Source: Rhizobium croatiense (lineage in GTDB: Bacteria; Pseudomonadota; Alphaproteobacteria; Rhizobiales; Rhizobiaceae). From it: a stretch of 64,000 nt of DNA. The stretch covers positions 372,001 through 436,000 of the forward strand of contig NZ_JAILYJ010000003.1 in assembly GCF_019793465.1 (NCBI RefSeq), written 5' to 3'. Made by a program: the position numbers and the translations under genes. A model generated the notes under the pieces. It had not been told where the DNA came from and made no database searches. It saw only the letters and a program-made list of their open reading frames with translations. Shown here in pieces: positions 16,380-24,364 of the stretch (position 1 is its first letter; the number at the start of each line of letters is the position of its first letter).

Positions 16380-18356
16380 ATGGGAACGATTGTTGCAGCG
16401 CATGCCTATGTGAACAACGAGGTCGCCTATGTGGCCTGGGATATCGACGCCAAGATCGACGGCTGCCTCGGCTTTGAGGTCGTGCGCGTCTATCTCGACG
16501 ACCAGGGAAACGTGGCGAAAAAGTCCGATGGCAGCGAGGACCGCGTGACCTGCGCCGCCTGGGTCGCCTTCAAGGGGCAGCGCAATCCGCATTGGCTGCC
16601 GCAAACGACGTCGCTCTGGCCGGTGCAGAAGCTGTCCTGGCGCGACCTGACGCTGCGCAAGCGGCGCAACGAGATGCGGCGGCGGCCAGACGAGGTGCGG
16701 GTGCGTTACGAAATCCGCCCGCTCGGCGATCTGAAGCCGGGCATGCAGGCGGCCCCCGACCCGACGCCTGATCTTGTCGAGATCAACAAGCGCGACGACA
16801 ACGGCAGGCCGATCAAGAAGGCGGACGGCACCTACGAGAAAATCGCGGTCAAGGCCTATGAAGGCCCGCCGCGGCCGCTCGGTTATCTCGGGCCGGCCGT
16901 CGCCTCCAACCCGGTCCATGTGACGCGCAAGCGCGGCCAGTTCGAATCGACCTTCACCAACGGCATCCTCGCCGCCCAGTGGCTGCGAAACGTCCTGCTG
17001 GAAGACGGTGTGAAGCAGCCGAACGAGCTGATCGACATGATTTCCAATCCGGCGAACGGCATCCGCAAATATCTGGCCGGCGATGTCATTCCGATGCTCA
17101 GGGATTTCATGAATGCGCCCGGACGCTTCCTGGTCGCCCTCTACGAGCTCGAGGATAAGGAGCTGCTCGACCTGCTCCTTGCCAACAAGGACAAGTTGCG
17201 CATCATCCTCGCCAATACCGGCAAGGTCGGAGACGAGTGGGATGTGCGCAATGCCCACGCACGCGAGGCGCTGATCGCCGCCGGCGTCGACATTCACCAC
17301 CGGATGTTCAACAATTCGAGCCAGATCGGTCACAACAAATTCGTCGTGCATATAGCGCCCGATGGGACGCGCAGCGTCTTCACCGGCAGCACCAACTGGA
17401 CGGCCACCGGCCTTGCCGGCCAATCCAACAACGCCTTGATCGTCCGCAACGATACGGTTGCCGCCGCCTATGTCGCCTATTGGGAGCGGATGCTGGCAGA
17501 CAATGGGACGCTGGAAGCGCCGGTCGAATTCGATGACGGCATGCCGGACAATCAGCAGAGCAAGGCGTTCCGGCGCTCCAACGAGACGCCTTCTCTCGTC
17601 CCGACCGGGAACGGCGCTTCGGTCGAAACGTGGTTCTCGCCGAACATGCAGAACCGGAGAAAGGGCAAGGAGACGCCGCCCGATCTTCGCGAGGTCTACC
17701 GCCTGATGCGCCGTGCCGAGCACGCCGTGCTGTTTCTGGCCTTCTATCCCGGTCAGTCGGGCAGGGATTGCATCGTCGGCGAGGTGATCGATATCGGCCT
17801 TAAGGATCAGAAGCTGATCGTCACCGGCGCGGTTTCCAGCCCTCAGGCCATGCCCAATTATGTCGCCGGCAAGAAGAACGATCCCGACGACGAAGACGAC
17901 GATACCGAGGCCGTCTCACCCCATACGTTCGACGAGGCTAATGTCTCGATCGTCCGGGCGTCGCGCATCGATGACCGCCAGCTGCTGGCCGATTTCGGCG
18001 CCGAGGAACTGACGGCCAAGAAGGTCGGCGCCATCATCCATGACAAGGTGCTGGTGATCGATCCCCTGTCGGACGACTGCGTCGTCGTGCTCGGCAGCCA
18101 CAATCTCGGCTTCAAGGCCTCCTACGCCAATGACGAGAACATGTTGATCGTCAAAGGCGACCGGGCGCTGGCCGAGGCCTATGCCGTCCATATCCTCGAT
18201 GTCTATGATCACTATCGTTTCCGCGCCGTCGAGGCGGAATTGAAGCGCCAGGGCAAGAAGGGCTGGTCGGGCTTTCTGAACGTCGATGACAGCTGGCAGG
18301 ACCGCTACGTGAACCGTACCAAGGGGGCGCTGATGCGCTATTTCGCGGCGGGTTGA
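16380..18356 (+). CDS. Two-domain phospholipase D-like protein of unknown role
   Basis: A 658-residue protein with two PLD-superfamily HKD motifs. The first is H318-N-K320 with GSTNW at 336-340, but Ile sits at 325 where the conserved Asp is expected (the nearest Asp is D328). The second is canonical at H554-D-K556 with D561, then GSHN at 572. An acidic insert (NDPDDEDDDTE) separates strands before the second motif. No signal peptide or membrane segment is seen. The N-terminal 200 residues are not recognised. Two-motif PLD enzymes include phospholipases, synthases and nucleases. The sequence does not decide between them, and no lipid gene is adjacent. It is transcribed alone, convergent with the pirin gene 14 bases away. 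Confidence 0.75.
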   Translation: MGTIVAAHAYVNNEVAYVAWDIDAKIDGCLGFEVVRVYLDDQGNVAKKSDGSEDRVTCAAWVAFKGQRNPHWLPQTTSLWPVQKLSWRDLTLRKRRNEMRRRPDEVRVRYEIRPLGDLKPGMQAAPDPTPDLVEINKRDDNGRPIKKADGTYEKIAVKAYEGPPRPLGYLGPAVASNPVHVTRKRGQFESTFTNGILAAQWLRNVLLEDGVKQPNELIDMISNPANGIRKYLAGDVIPMLRDFMNAPGRFLVALYELEDKELLDLLLANKDKLRIILANTGKVGDEWDVRNAHAREALIAAGVDIHHRMFNNSSQIGHNKFVVHIAPDGTRSVFTGSTNWTATGLAGQSNNALIVRNDTVAAAYVAYWERMLADNGTLEAPVEFDDGMPDNQQSKAFRRSNETPSLVPTGNGASVETWFSPNMQNRRKGKETPPDLREVYRLMRRAEHAVLFLAFYPGQSGRDCIVGEVIDIGLKDQKLIVTGAVSSPQAMPNYVAGKKNDPDDEDDDTEAVSPHTFDEANVSIVRASRIDDRQLLADFGAEELTAKKVGAIIHDKVLVIDPLSDDCVVVLGSHNLGFKASYANDENMLIVKGDRALAEAYAVHILDVYDHYRFRAVEAELKRQGKKGWSGFLNVDDSWQDRYVNRTKGALMRYFAAG

Positions 18357-18370
18357 ATTGTCTGCCGCCG

Positions 18371-19294
18371 TCAGCCCTCCGGCAACGGCACGAATTCCTC
18401 TTCGTCGCCGGGGACGATGTCGAAGCGGCCGGTGCGCCATTCCTCCTTGGCCTTTTCGATCCGTTCCTTCGACGAGGAGACGAAATTCCACCAGATATAA
18501 CGTTTCGAGTTCAGCGCCGCGCCGCCGAAGAGCATCAGATGGCAGCCGTCGCTGCCGGCTTCCAGCGTGATCGGATCGCCCGGCCGGAAGACCAGCAGTT
18601 GATCGGCGGCGAAACGGTCGCCCGAGATCACGACCTCGCCGGAGAGCACATAGACGGCGCGCTCCTCATGGCCGGCGCCGAAGGGAAAGCGCACGCCCGG
18701 CTGCAGGTTGAGATCGACATAGAGCGTGTCGGAGAAGGTGCCGACCGGCGATGTCATGCCTTCGAACGAGCCGATGACGACCCGCCCGCGCACGCCTGAT
18801 GTCTCGATCAGCGGCATGTCGGTCTTTTCCGTATGGGCGAAGGACGGATCGATCTCCTCCTTGTCGTCGGGCAGCGCCAGCCAGGTCTGCAGCCCCGACA
18901 TCAGCAGCGGGTGGCCGCGCAGATTGTCGGGTGTGCGCTCGGAATGGACGATGCCGCGGCCGGCCGTCATCAGGTTGATATCGCCGGGTCGGATGACCTT
19001 TTCGGTGCCGAGGCTGTCGCGGTGGCGGATCTCGCCGTCGAAGAGATAGGTCACGGTCGACAGGCCGATATGCGGATGCGGCTTGACGTCGAGCGCCTCG
19101 TTTGGCTTCAGGATCGCCGGCCCCATGCGATCGAAGAAGATGAACGGCCCGACCAGCCGCCGCTGCCGCGTCGGCAGGGCGCGCCGCACCTGGAAGCCGC
19201 CGATATCGCTGGTGCGCGGAATGATCAGATTCTCGATCGCATCACTGGCGAAGGCATCGCCGGGCAGCGGATCTTTACCGGGAAAGAAGGACAT
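18371..19294 (-). CDS. Pirin family protein
   Basis: A 307-residue bicupin of the pirin family. The N-terminal cupin has the metal-binding region HPHIGLSTVTYLFDGEIRHRDS and HSE (IVHSERTP), and the C-terminal cupin is GAGHEERAVYVLSGEV. Bacterial pirins include quercetinase-like dioxygenases and regulators of central metabolism; the role here is open. GGAG seven bases before ATG 19294 selects this start over the upstream codon at 19312. It is probably the first of a leftward gene pair that ends against the PLD gene. Confidence 0.88.
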   Translation of the reverse strand: MSFFPGKDPLPGDAFASDAIENLIIPRTSDIGGFQVRRALPTRQRRLVGPFIFFDRMGPAILKPNEALDVKPHPHIGLSTVTYLFDGEIRHRDSLGTEKVIRPGDINLMTAGRGIVHSERTPDNLRGHPLLMSGLQTWLALPDDKEEIDPSFAHTEKTDMPLIETSGVRGRVVIGSFEGMTSPVGTFSDTLYVDLNLQPGVRFPFGAGHEERAVYVLSGEVVISGDRFAADQLLVFRPGDPITLEAGSDGCHLMLFGGAALNSKRYIWWNFVSSSKERIEKAKEEWRTGRFDIVPGDEEEFVPLPEG

Positions 19295-19378
19295 GGGGAT
19301 CTCCGATCTCAAAATATCCGCCAGAGATAGTGCCTGGAGGTCCGCGCGCCAATGGAACGCGTCTCGCAGGGCACCCGC

Positions 19379-20146
19379 TCAAATCGCGGTGAAGCCGTTG
19401 TCGACGAAGAGGTGGGCGCCGTTGACGAAGTTCGACTCGTCGCTGGCGAGATAAAGGGCGGCCCGCGCCACATCCTCCGGCTCGCCGATCCGGCCCTGCT
19501 GCGCGGCGATGGCGGCATCCGAGACATCGACGCCGAGCGCCTGCAGGTCGGCCACCTCGCGCAACCCATGCGGCGTGCGGATGAAGCCGGGGCAGACGGC
19601 GTTGCAGCGGATGTTGCGGTCGCGGAATTCCACCGCAATCGCCCGGGCAAACATATGCACGGCGCCCTTGGTCGTGTCGTAAAGCACCTCCATCGGCGTG
19701 GCGGCGACCGCCGAGATCGACGAGGTGCAGACGATCGAGCCGCCGCCTGCGGCAATCATCTTCGGCAGCACGGCCTTGGTCATCAGGAACATCGAACGCA
19801 CATTGACGGCGTGCAGCCAGTCCCATTCCTGAAGCGTCGTTTCGAGAAAGGGTTTGATGACGATGGTGCCGGCATGATTGAAGAGCACGGTCACGGCGCC
19901 GTAGCGCTCCTCGACGGCGGCGACGGAGGCATTGACTGCCGCTTCGTCGGAAACATCGGCCGTCCAGCAATCGGCCTCGCCGCCGGCATCGCGGATCGCC
20001 TTGACGGTCTCATCAGCCGCTTCGCCGTTGCGGTCGATGATGGCGACACGCGCGCCTTCGGCCGCAAACAGCTTCGAGGCAGCACCGCCCATGCCGGTGG
20101 CGCCGCCCGAGATGATGGCGACCTTACCCTTCAACCTGTCCGTCAT
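19379..20146 (-). CDS. Short-chain dehydrogenase/reductase (FabG-like)
   Basis: A 255-residue classical SDR with cofactor motif SGGATGMGGAASKLF, NHAG in place of NNAG, a catalytic Ser in CTSSISA and Y-x3-K (YDTTK). The terminal FVDNGFTAI is standard for the family. A Thr-Lys in YDTTKGAVH rather than YxASK is unusual but within family variation. GAGGGG precedes the ATG. The substrate is unknown; FabG or glucose-dehydrogenase-like names would be guesses. It is separated from xseB by 88 bases. Confidence 0.85.
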   Translation of the reverse strand: MTDRLKGKVAIISGGATGMGGAASKLFAAEGARVAIIDRNGEAADETVKAIRDAGGEADCWTADVSDEAAVNASVAAVEERYGAVTVLFNHAGTIVIKPFLETTLQEWDWLHAVNVRSMFLMTKAVLPKMIAAGGGSIVCTSSISAVAATPMEVLYDTTKGAVHMFARAIAVEFRDRNIRCNAVCPGFIRTPHGLREVADLQALGVDVSDAAIAAQQGRIGEPEDVARAALYLASDESNFVNGAHLFVDNGFTAI

Positions 20147-20234
20147 GTTGCGTCCCCTCGTTGTTTTGGCAGGGGATCATAGAGCGGCAGCAAGCAGATC
20201 GCCAAGCGCCTTGATGGGCAGTTTTGGCGAGGCC

Positions 20235-20486
20235 TCAGGCGCCGTCCAGCGGCTCGACGCCCTGCGGCTTGCCGGCGCGGTCGAGCCGGATCTTCTCGAT
20301 GCGGTTTTCGGCGGCCGAAAGCAGCGTCTCGCAATGTTTCTTCAGCGCTTCGCCGCGCTCATAGATCTCGATGGATTCATCCAGCGCCACATCGCCGCGT
20401 TCCAGCCGGGCGACGATGCTTTCGAGTTCGGCGACCGCCTTTTCGAAGGAAAGGCCGGACACCTCCGGCTTGGCGCTGTCAGTCAT
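20235..20486 (-). CDS. xseB: Exodeoxyribonuclease VII small subunit
   Basis: An 83-residue small subunit that coats and stabilises XseA in exonuclease VII, which degrades single-stranded DNA from both ends. The family core [20 protein letters not shown]...[19 protein letters not shown] is fully present. The upstream TTG (20492) overlaps the stop of the deacetylase gene, but GAAGGG spaced 6 bases favours ATG 20486. It is co-transcribed and close-coupled with the histone-deacetylase-like gene. The large subunit gene is not in this window. Confidence 0.93.
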   Translation of the reverse strand: MTDSAKPEVSGLSFEKAVAELESIVARLERGDVALDESIEIYERGEALKKHCETLLSAAENRIEKIRLDRAGKPQGVEPLDGA

Positions 20487-20488
20487 TC

Positions 20489-21424
20489 TCAACCCTTCAT
20501 CATTCGTAGAATATGCATGCCCGCCGATTCGGCGAGTCCCTCGAGATCATAACCGCCTTCGAGCAGGCTGACGACCCGGTTCTTCGCGTGCCGGTCGGCC
20601 AGTTCCAGGACGCGGCCGGTGGCCCAGTCGAAGTCCTCGCCCGTCAGGTTGATCTGCGCCAAGGGATCGCGGTGATGCGCGTCGAAGCCGGCGGAGATGA
20701 TGATCAGATCCGGCCGGAAATCGTCGAGCGCCGGCAGCACGCGCGATTTGAACGCCTCGCGGAAATGGTCGCTGCCGACATTCGGCGAAAGCGGTGCGTT
20801 GACGATGGTATTGTGCTTGCCCTTCTCCTCCTTGGCGCCGCTGCCGGGATAGAGCGGCATCTGATGTGTCGAGCAGAACAGCACGGAAGCATCGTCCCAG
20901 AAGATGTCCTGGGTGCCGTTGCCATGGTGGACGTCCCAGTCGACGATGGCGACACGCTCGGCGCCATGCCTCTTCTGCGCGTGGCGGGCGGCGATCGCCG
21001 CATTGTTGAAGAAGCAGAAGCCCATCGCCGTCGTCTTCTCGGCATGGTGCCCGGGCGGGCGGGCGGCGACGAAAACATTGTCGGCGGCGCCGGAAAAGAC
21101 GTCGTCCACCGCCGCCATCGCGCCGCCGATCCCGGTCAGCGCCGCCTGCAGGCTTTTGACGCTGGCATAGGTATCGGCTTCCAGCTGGTTGATCCGATCT
21201 TCCTCTTCGGGGATCTCCCGCATGACGGCGGCAAGATGTTCCTCCGGATGCGCCAGCAGCACCGCATCCTCGCTCGCCTGCGGCGCCTGCCGGCGCTCCA
21301 GCCGCTCGAAATTCGGATGTTCCAGCGCGACATTGATGGCGCGGATCCGGTCCGATCGCTCCGGATGGCCGGAAGGCGTCACATGTTCCAAGAAGATCGG
21401 GTGTTCATAAAGACGGGTGCTCAT
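20489..21424 (-). CDS. Histone deacetylase-family (acetylpolyamine/lysine deacetylase) protein
   Basis: A 311-residue zinc-dependent deacylase of the arginase/deacetylase fold. The active-site sequence is intact: [20 protein letters not shown] (tandem His), the metal-binding [14 protein letters not shown], the C-terminal metal Asp in [12 protein letters not shown], and the catalytic-region glycine-tyrosine in LEGGYDLE. It may deacetylate proteins or small amines such as acetylated polyamines. Linkage to xseB (3 bases apart) is a conserved rhizobial arrangement rather than a functional clue. The ribosome binding site is weak (GAGTG). Confidence 0.9.
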   Translation of the reverse strand: MSTRLYEHPIFLEHVTPSGHPERSDRIRAINVALEHPNFERLERRQAPQASEDAVLLAHPEEHLAAVMREIPEEEDRINQLEADTYASVKSLQAALTGIGGAMAAVDDVFSGAADNVFVAARPPGHHAEKTTAMGFCFFNNAAIAARHAQKRHGAERVAIVDWDVHHGNGTQDIFWDDASVLFCSTHQMPLYPGSGAKEEKGKHNTIVNAPLSPNVGSDHFREAFKSRVLPALDDFRPDLIIISAGFDAHHRDPLAQINLTGEDFDWATGRVLELADRHAKNRVVSLLEGGYDLEGLAESAGMHILRMMKG

Positions 21425-21713
21425 GGAGACACTCTATCGGCCGCTTGTGTCATGTTCCACAGCAGATGGGGCATCGCCAGACGATTTCAACAAGCGCTGC
21501 CCGCAGCGCTTGCGCAGGCTCATCGGATCGCAAAGCCTTCTTCGCAGCGTTTGCCTCCGGGAATATCGTCACACCGGCGTCGTGCGCTCTGCCCGACCTG
21601 CAACGCAGCTCTAACACTTTGAACCCTCGCATCTTTTGTTGTTAAATCTGTTTCGATCCGATGAAATATGAAGTAGTGTCGGTTCTGGGGAATGTTGTAG
21701 GGCAGTATTGTTG
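21425..21713. other. Intergenic gap with a 22-bp palindrome
   Basis: It lies between the leftward deacetylase and the rightward thioesterase, so both promoters are expected here. CAAGCGCTGC-CC-GCAGCGCTTG (21491-21512) is a perfect inverted repeat. An AT-rich stretch (TTTTGTTGTTAAATCTG, about 21634-21650) could hold the rightward promoter. No gene is convincing. Confidence 0.5.
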
Positions 21714-22115
21714 ATGAGTCAGTCGAAACGCCCTGGGGTGGCGGAAATACGCGTGCCGTTTCGCGATGTCGATATGAACGGCCAGATGTTTCTGGCGTCC
21801 TACATTTCTTACGCCGAATCTGTCATTGCGAGCTTCTGGTCGGCACGGCCCGACGTAGACGACGAACCGGTCTATAGCGCCAGCAAGATCTCCTGCATGC
21901 TTCACCGCCCGCTGCACCATGACGAGCCGGCAATCTTCACCGCCGCCATCGACAAGATTGGCGTGCGTTCCATCGGCTTCCTCGTTTCGATCGACACCGG
22001 CGACGAGCGCGCCGCCGAGGTCGAGATCATCTGGCAGGCCCGCAACAGCGAGGATCAGCAGCCGGCCTCGCTGCCGGAGGAAACGCGCGACTGGCTCTAT
22101 CGGTTTTTGGATTGA
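21714..22115 (+). CDS. Hotdog-fold acyl-CoA thioesterase
   Basis: A 133-residue single 4HBT-domain protein. EIRVPFRDVDMNGQMFLASYISYAE carries the typical Asp-x-Asn-x-His/Gln-like catalytic segment; here D-M-N-G-Q replaces the more common D-x-x-G-H. The protein hydrolyses acyl-CoA thioesters in related families (YbgC/FcbC type). TTG codons at 21708 and 21711 are also in frame. ATG 21714 is chosen for lack of any better-placed ribosome binding site. It is convergent with matR, 16 bases apart. The substrate is unknown. Confidence 0.75.
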   Translation: MSQSKRPGVAEIRVPFRDVDMNGQMFLASYISYAESVIASFWSARPDVDDEPVYSASKISCMLHRPLHHDEPAIFTAAIDKIGVRSIGFLVSIDTGDERAAEVEIIWQARNSEDQQPASLPEETRDWLYRFLD

Positions 22116-22131
22116 TCCGTCTGGCGTCCAC

Positions 22132-22782
22132 TCATCTCGTCGCCATGCTCGCGACCAGATCGCTGAACCTTTCTCCCTGAATGCCGACATGGGTTCGCAG
22201 CAGGCGGCGGGCTTCATCTCCGTCTCCTGTAAAGATCGCATCGACGATGGCGCAATGTTCTAAGAAGGACGTCGACAGGCGGTTGCGCACGCGCAGCTGC
22301 AGACGGCGATATGGGCGCAGGCGTCGATGCAGCTGCACGCAATGCTCCTGCAGGAAATCGCTGCGGCTGGCGGCGTAGATAGCCTTATGGAATTCCTCAT
22401 TGTCGTAATAATAGGCATCGCTGTCACCGGCAGCGGCCGATTGTTCGCAGCGGCTGTGGGTGGCGGTGATCGCCTCGCGTGACGCCTTGTCCAGCCGGCG
22501 CGCGGCGAGCGATCCGGCCAGGCCCTCGAGCTCGGCCATGACCTCGAACATCTCGTAAATGCGGTGCGGGCCTGGATCGATCACGATGGCGCCGCGGCGC
22601 GGACGGATTTCGATGAGGCCGATGGCATCAAGCTGCATCAGCGCCTCGCGCACCGGCGTCCGCGAGACACCGAAGCGATTGGCAAGCACGGTTTCATCCA
22701 GCCGCTCGCCGGGGGCGAACTCGTAGGAAAGTATCGCATTTTCAATCTCATCTCGGAGCCACCGGCCGACATTCTCGGACAT
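22132..22782 (-). CDS. matR: GntR-family (FadR/FCD) regulator of malonate genes
   Basis: A 216-residue regulator with an N-terminal winged helix (NAILSYEFAPGERLDETVLA...VSRTPVREALMQLDAIGLIEI) and a C-terminal FCD ligand-binding domain of all-helical type with metal-binding Asp/His residues (YYDNEEFHKAIY, LEHCAIVDAI). Its position, divergent from matABC, matches MatR of Rhizobium leguminosarum bv. trifolii, which represses the operon until malonate is present. In-frame ATGs occur upstream, but GGAAGCGAGAGAA places the start at 22782. The likely operator is at 22814-22827. Confidence 0.9.
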   Translation of the reverse strand: MSENVGRWLRDEIENAILSYEFAPGERLDETVLANRFGVSRTPVREALMQLDAIGLIEIRPRRGAIVIDPGPHRIYEMFEVMAELEGLAGSLAARRLDKASREAITATHSRCEQSAAAGDSDAYYYDNEEFHKAIYAASRSDFLQEHCVQLHRRLRPYRRLQLRVRNRLSTSFLEHCAIVDAIFTGDGDEARRLLRTHVGIQGERFSDLVASMATR

Positions 22783-22813
22783 TTCTCTCGCTTCCTTCAT
22801 ACATAAATGCCGT

Positions 22814-22827
22814 TCTTGTATACACAA
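22814..22827. promoter_or_regulatory. Putative MatR operator
   Basis: TCTTGTATACACAA, with perfect 8-bp core TGTATACA (22817-22824), lies 31 bases upstream of matR and 112 upstream of matA. It nearly matches the MatR site as I recall it from R. leguminosarum bv. trifolii (TCTTGTATACACGA; one base different). A weaker related element, TCGTGTACGA, lies at 22837-22846. Confidence 0.75.
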
Positions 22828-22939
22828 ACGTTGACGTCGTGTACGAAGAGTGCCAATGTACATACTACAGACGAAGCCCTGTGAGGGGAAGCGGTGTCCA
22901 CCGGCGTAAACAGCGCCCGACCTTCAGAAGGAGAATGGC

Positions 22940-24364
22940 ATGCCTGAGGCGTCTTTCTTCACCGACATGCTGCAAAGCATTACGGATCACGGACGCCAGC
23001 TCCTGTTTTCCGGCTCACGCAATACGCAGGCCGCCGCCAAAGCCGATCTTGAGACCCTCTGTGAGATGCTGTTGTCGAGCCGCGGTGAAGCATCCGGCAT
23101 GGCCCTTGCCGCCGAGATTCTCGATCGCTGGGGCGCGCTCGATGACGAGGGCGCGCAGACATTCTTCCATATGCTGCACGAAAAGTTCGGGCCCGACACG
23201 GTGAGGCTCGACCAGGCAATGGAAAATTACCGCACCGACAAAAGCTCTGCCGCGGCCATTGCGCTCCATCAGGCCGCGGAGCCGCGGCGCCAGGAGCTCC
23301 TGCGCCGGTTGAATCACGCGCCGAATGGCACCGCCAGGCTCGTCCGCATGCGTCAGCAGCTGCTTGCTTCCAAGGATCGGTCCGAGGCCTATCATGCGCT
23401 CGATGCCGACTTCACGCATCTGTTCGGTTCCTGGTTCAATCGCGGCTTTCTGACGCTGCGGCCGATCGACTGGACGACGCCGGCCTATATTCTGGAAAAG
23501 ATCATCCAATACGAGGCCGTGCACGAGATTGCCGGCTGGGAGGAGTTGCGCCGTCGTCTGGCGCCGGCCGACCGCCGATGCTTTGCCTTTTTCCATCCCC
23601 GGTTGGCCGACGAGCCGCTGGTCTTCGTCGAGGTGGCGCTCACCCGATCGGTGCCGAAGGCGATCGCAGATGTGCTCGACGAGGGGAGGGAGCAGATCAA
23701 TGCCGACGAGGCGACGACGGCCGTCTTCTATTCGATCTCCAACTGTCAGGATGGCTTGCGCGGCATCTCCTTCGGCAATTTTCTGATCAAGCAGGTCGTC
23801 GAAGATCTGCGCAAGGATCTGCCGGGCCTCAAGAATTTCGTGACGCTGTCGCCCGTCCCGGGCTTTGCCCGCTGGCTTGCCAAGGCGCGCGCCTCGACCG
23901 GCGATCAGTCTATTTCCGAAGCTGCCCTGGGAACACTGACCTTGATCGACGATCCGAACTGGCCTGACAACGAGAAAAGTGCGGCCGAAGTGGAGCGTGT
24001 GTTGCTGCCGCTGGCGGCCCGCTATTTCCTGACCGAACGGACGCCGGAGGGCCGCCCCGTCGATCCCGTCGCCCGCTTTCATCTCGGCAATGGCGCCCGG
24101 CTCGAAAGGGTGAATTTTCTCGGCGACCGCTCGCCCAAGGCGCTCCAGCAGGCGCACGGTCTGATGGTCAACTACCTCTACAAGCTCGATGACATCGTGG
24201 CCAACCACGAGGCCCTGGCGCAACGCGGCGAAGTGATCGCCTCGCCCGCCGTCAAAAGCCTGCTCAACCAGGGCGACGAAGGCCGCCGCGGCGGCAATGG
24301 CCAGCAAGGCTCTCGAGCATTCGCGCAACTGATGAATTCCACGCTTGGAGGAGGGCGAAAGTGA
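22940..24364 (+). CDS. matA: Malonyl-CoA decarboxylase
   Basis: A 474-residue enzyme converting malonyl-CoA to acetyl-CoA and CO2. An N-terminal helical domain (about 1-180) is followed by the GNAT-fold catalytic domain, with the conserved HPRLADEPLVFVEVALT, FYSISNCQDGLRGISFGNFLIKQV, and C-terminal FHLGNGARLERVNFLGD blocks that include the proposed catalytic Ser and His. AAGGAG is six bases from ATG 22940. It is the first gene of matABC. Its product consumes the malonyl-CoA made by MatB, and the gene overlaps matB by four bases, so translation is coupled. Confidence 0.95.
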   Translation: MPEASFFTDMLQSITDHGRQLLFSGSRNTQAAAKADLETLCEMLLSSRGEASGMALAAEILDRWGALDDEGAQTFFHMLHEKFGPDTVRLDQAMENYRTDKSSAAAIALHQAAEPRRQELLRRLNHAPNGTARLVRMRQQLLASKDRSEAYHALDADFTHLFGSWFNRGFLTLRPIDWTTPAYILEKIIQYEAVHEIAGWEELRRRLAPADRRCFAFFHPRLADEPLVFVEVALTRSVPKAIADVLDEGREQINADEATTAVFYSISNCQDGLRGISFGNFLIKQVVEDLRKDLPGLKNFVTLSPVPGFARWLAKARASTGDQSISEAALGTLTLIDDPNWPDNEKSAAEVERVLLPLAARYFLTERTPEGRPVDPVARFHLGNGARLERVNFLGDRSPKALQQAHGLMVNYLYKLDDIVANHEALAQRGEVIASPAVKSLLNQGDEGRRGGNGQQGSRAFAQLMNSTLGGGRK

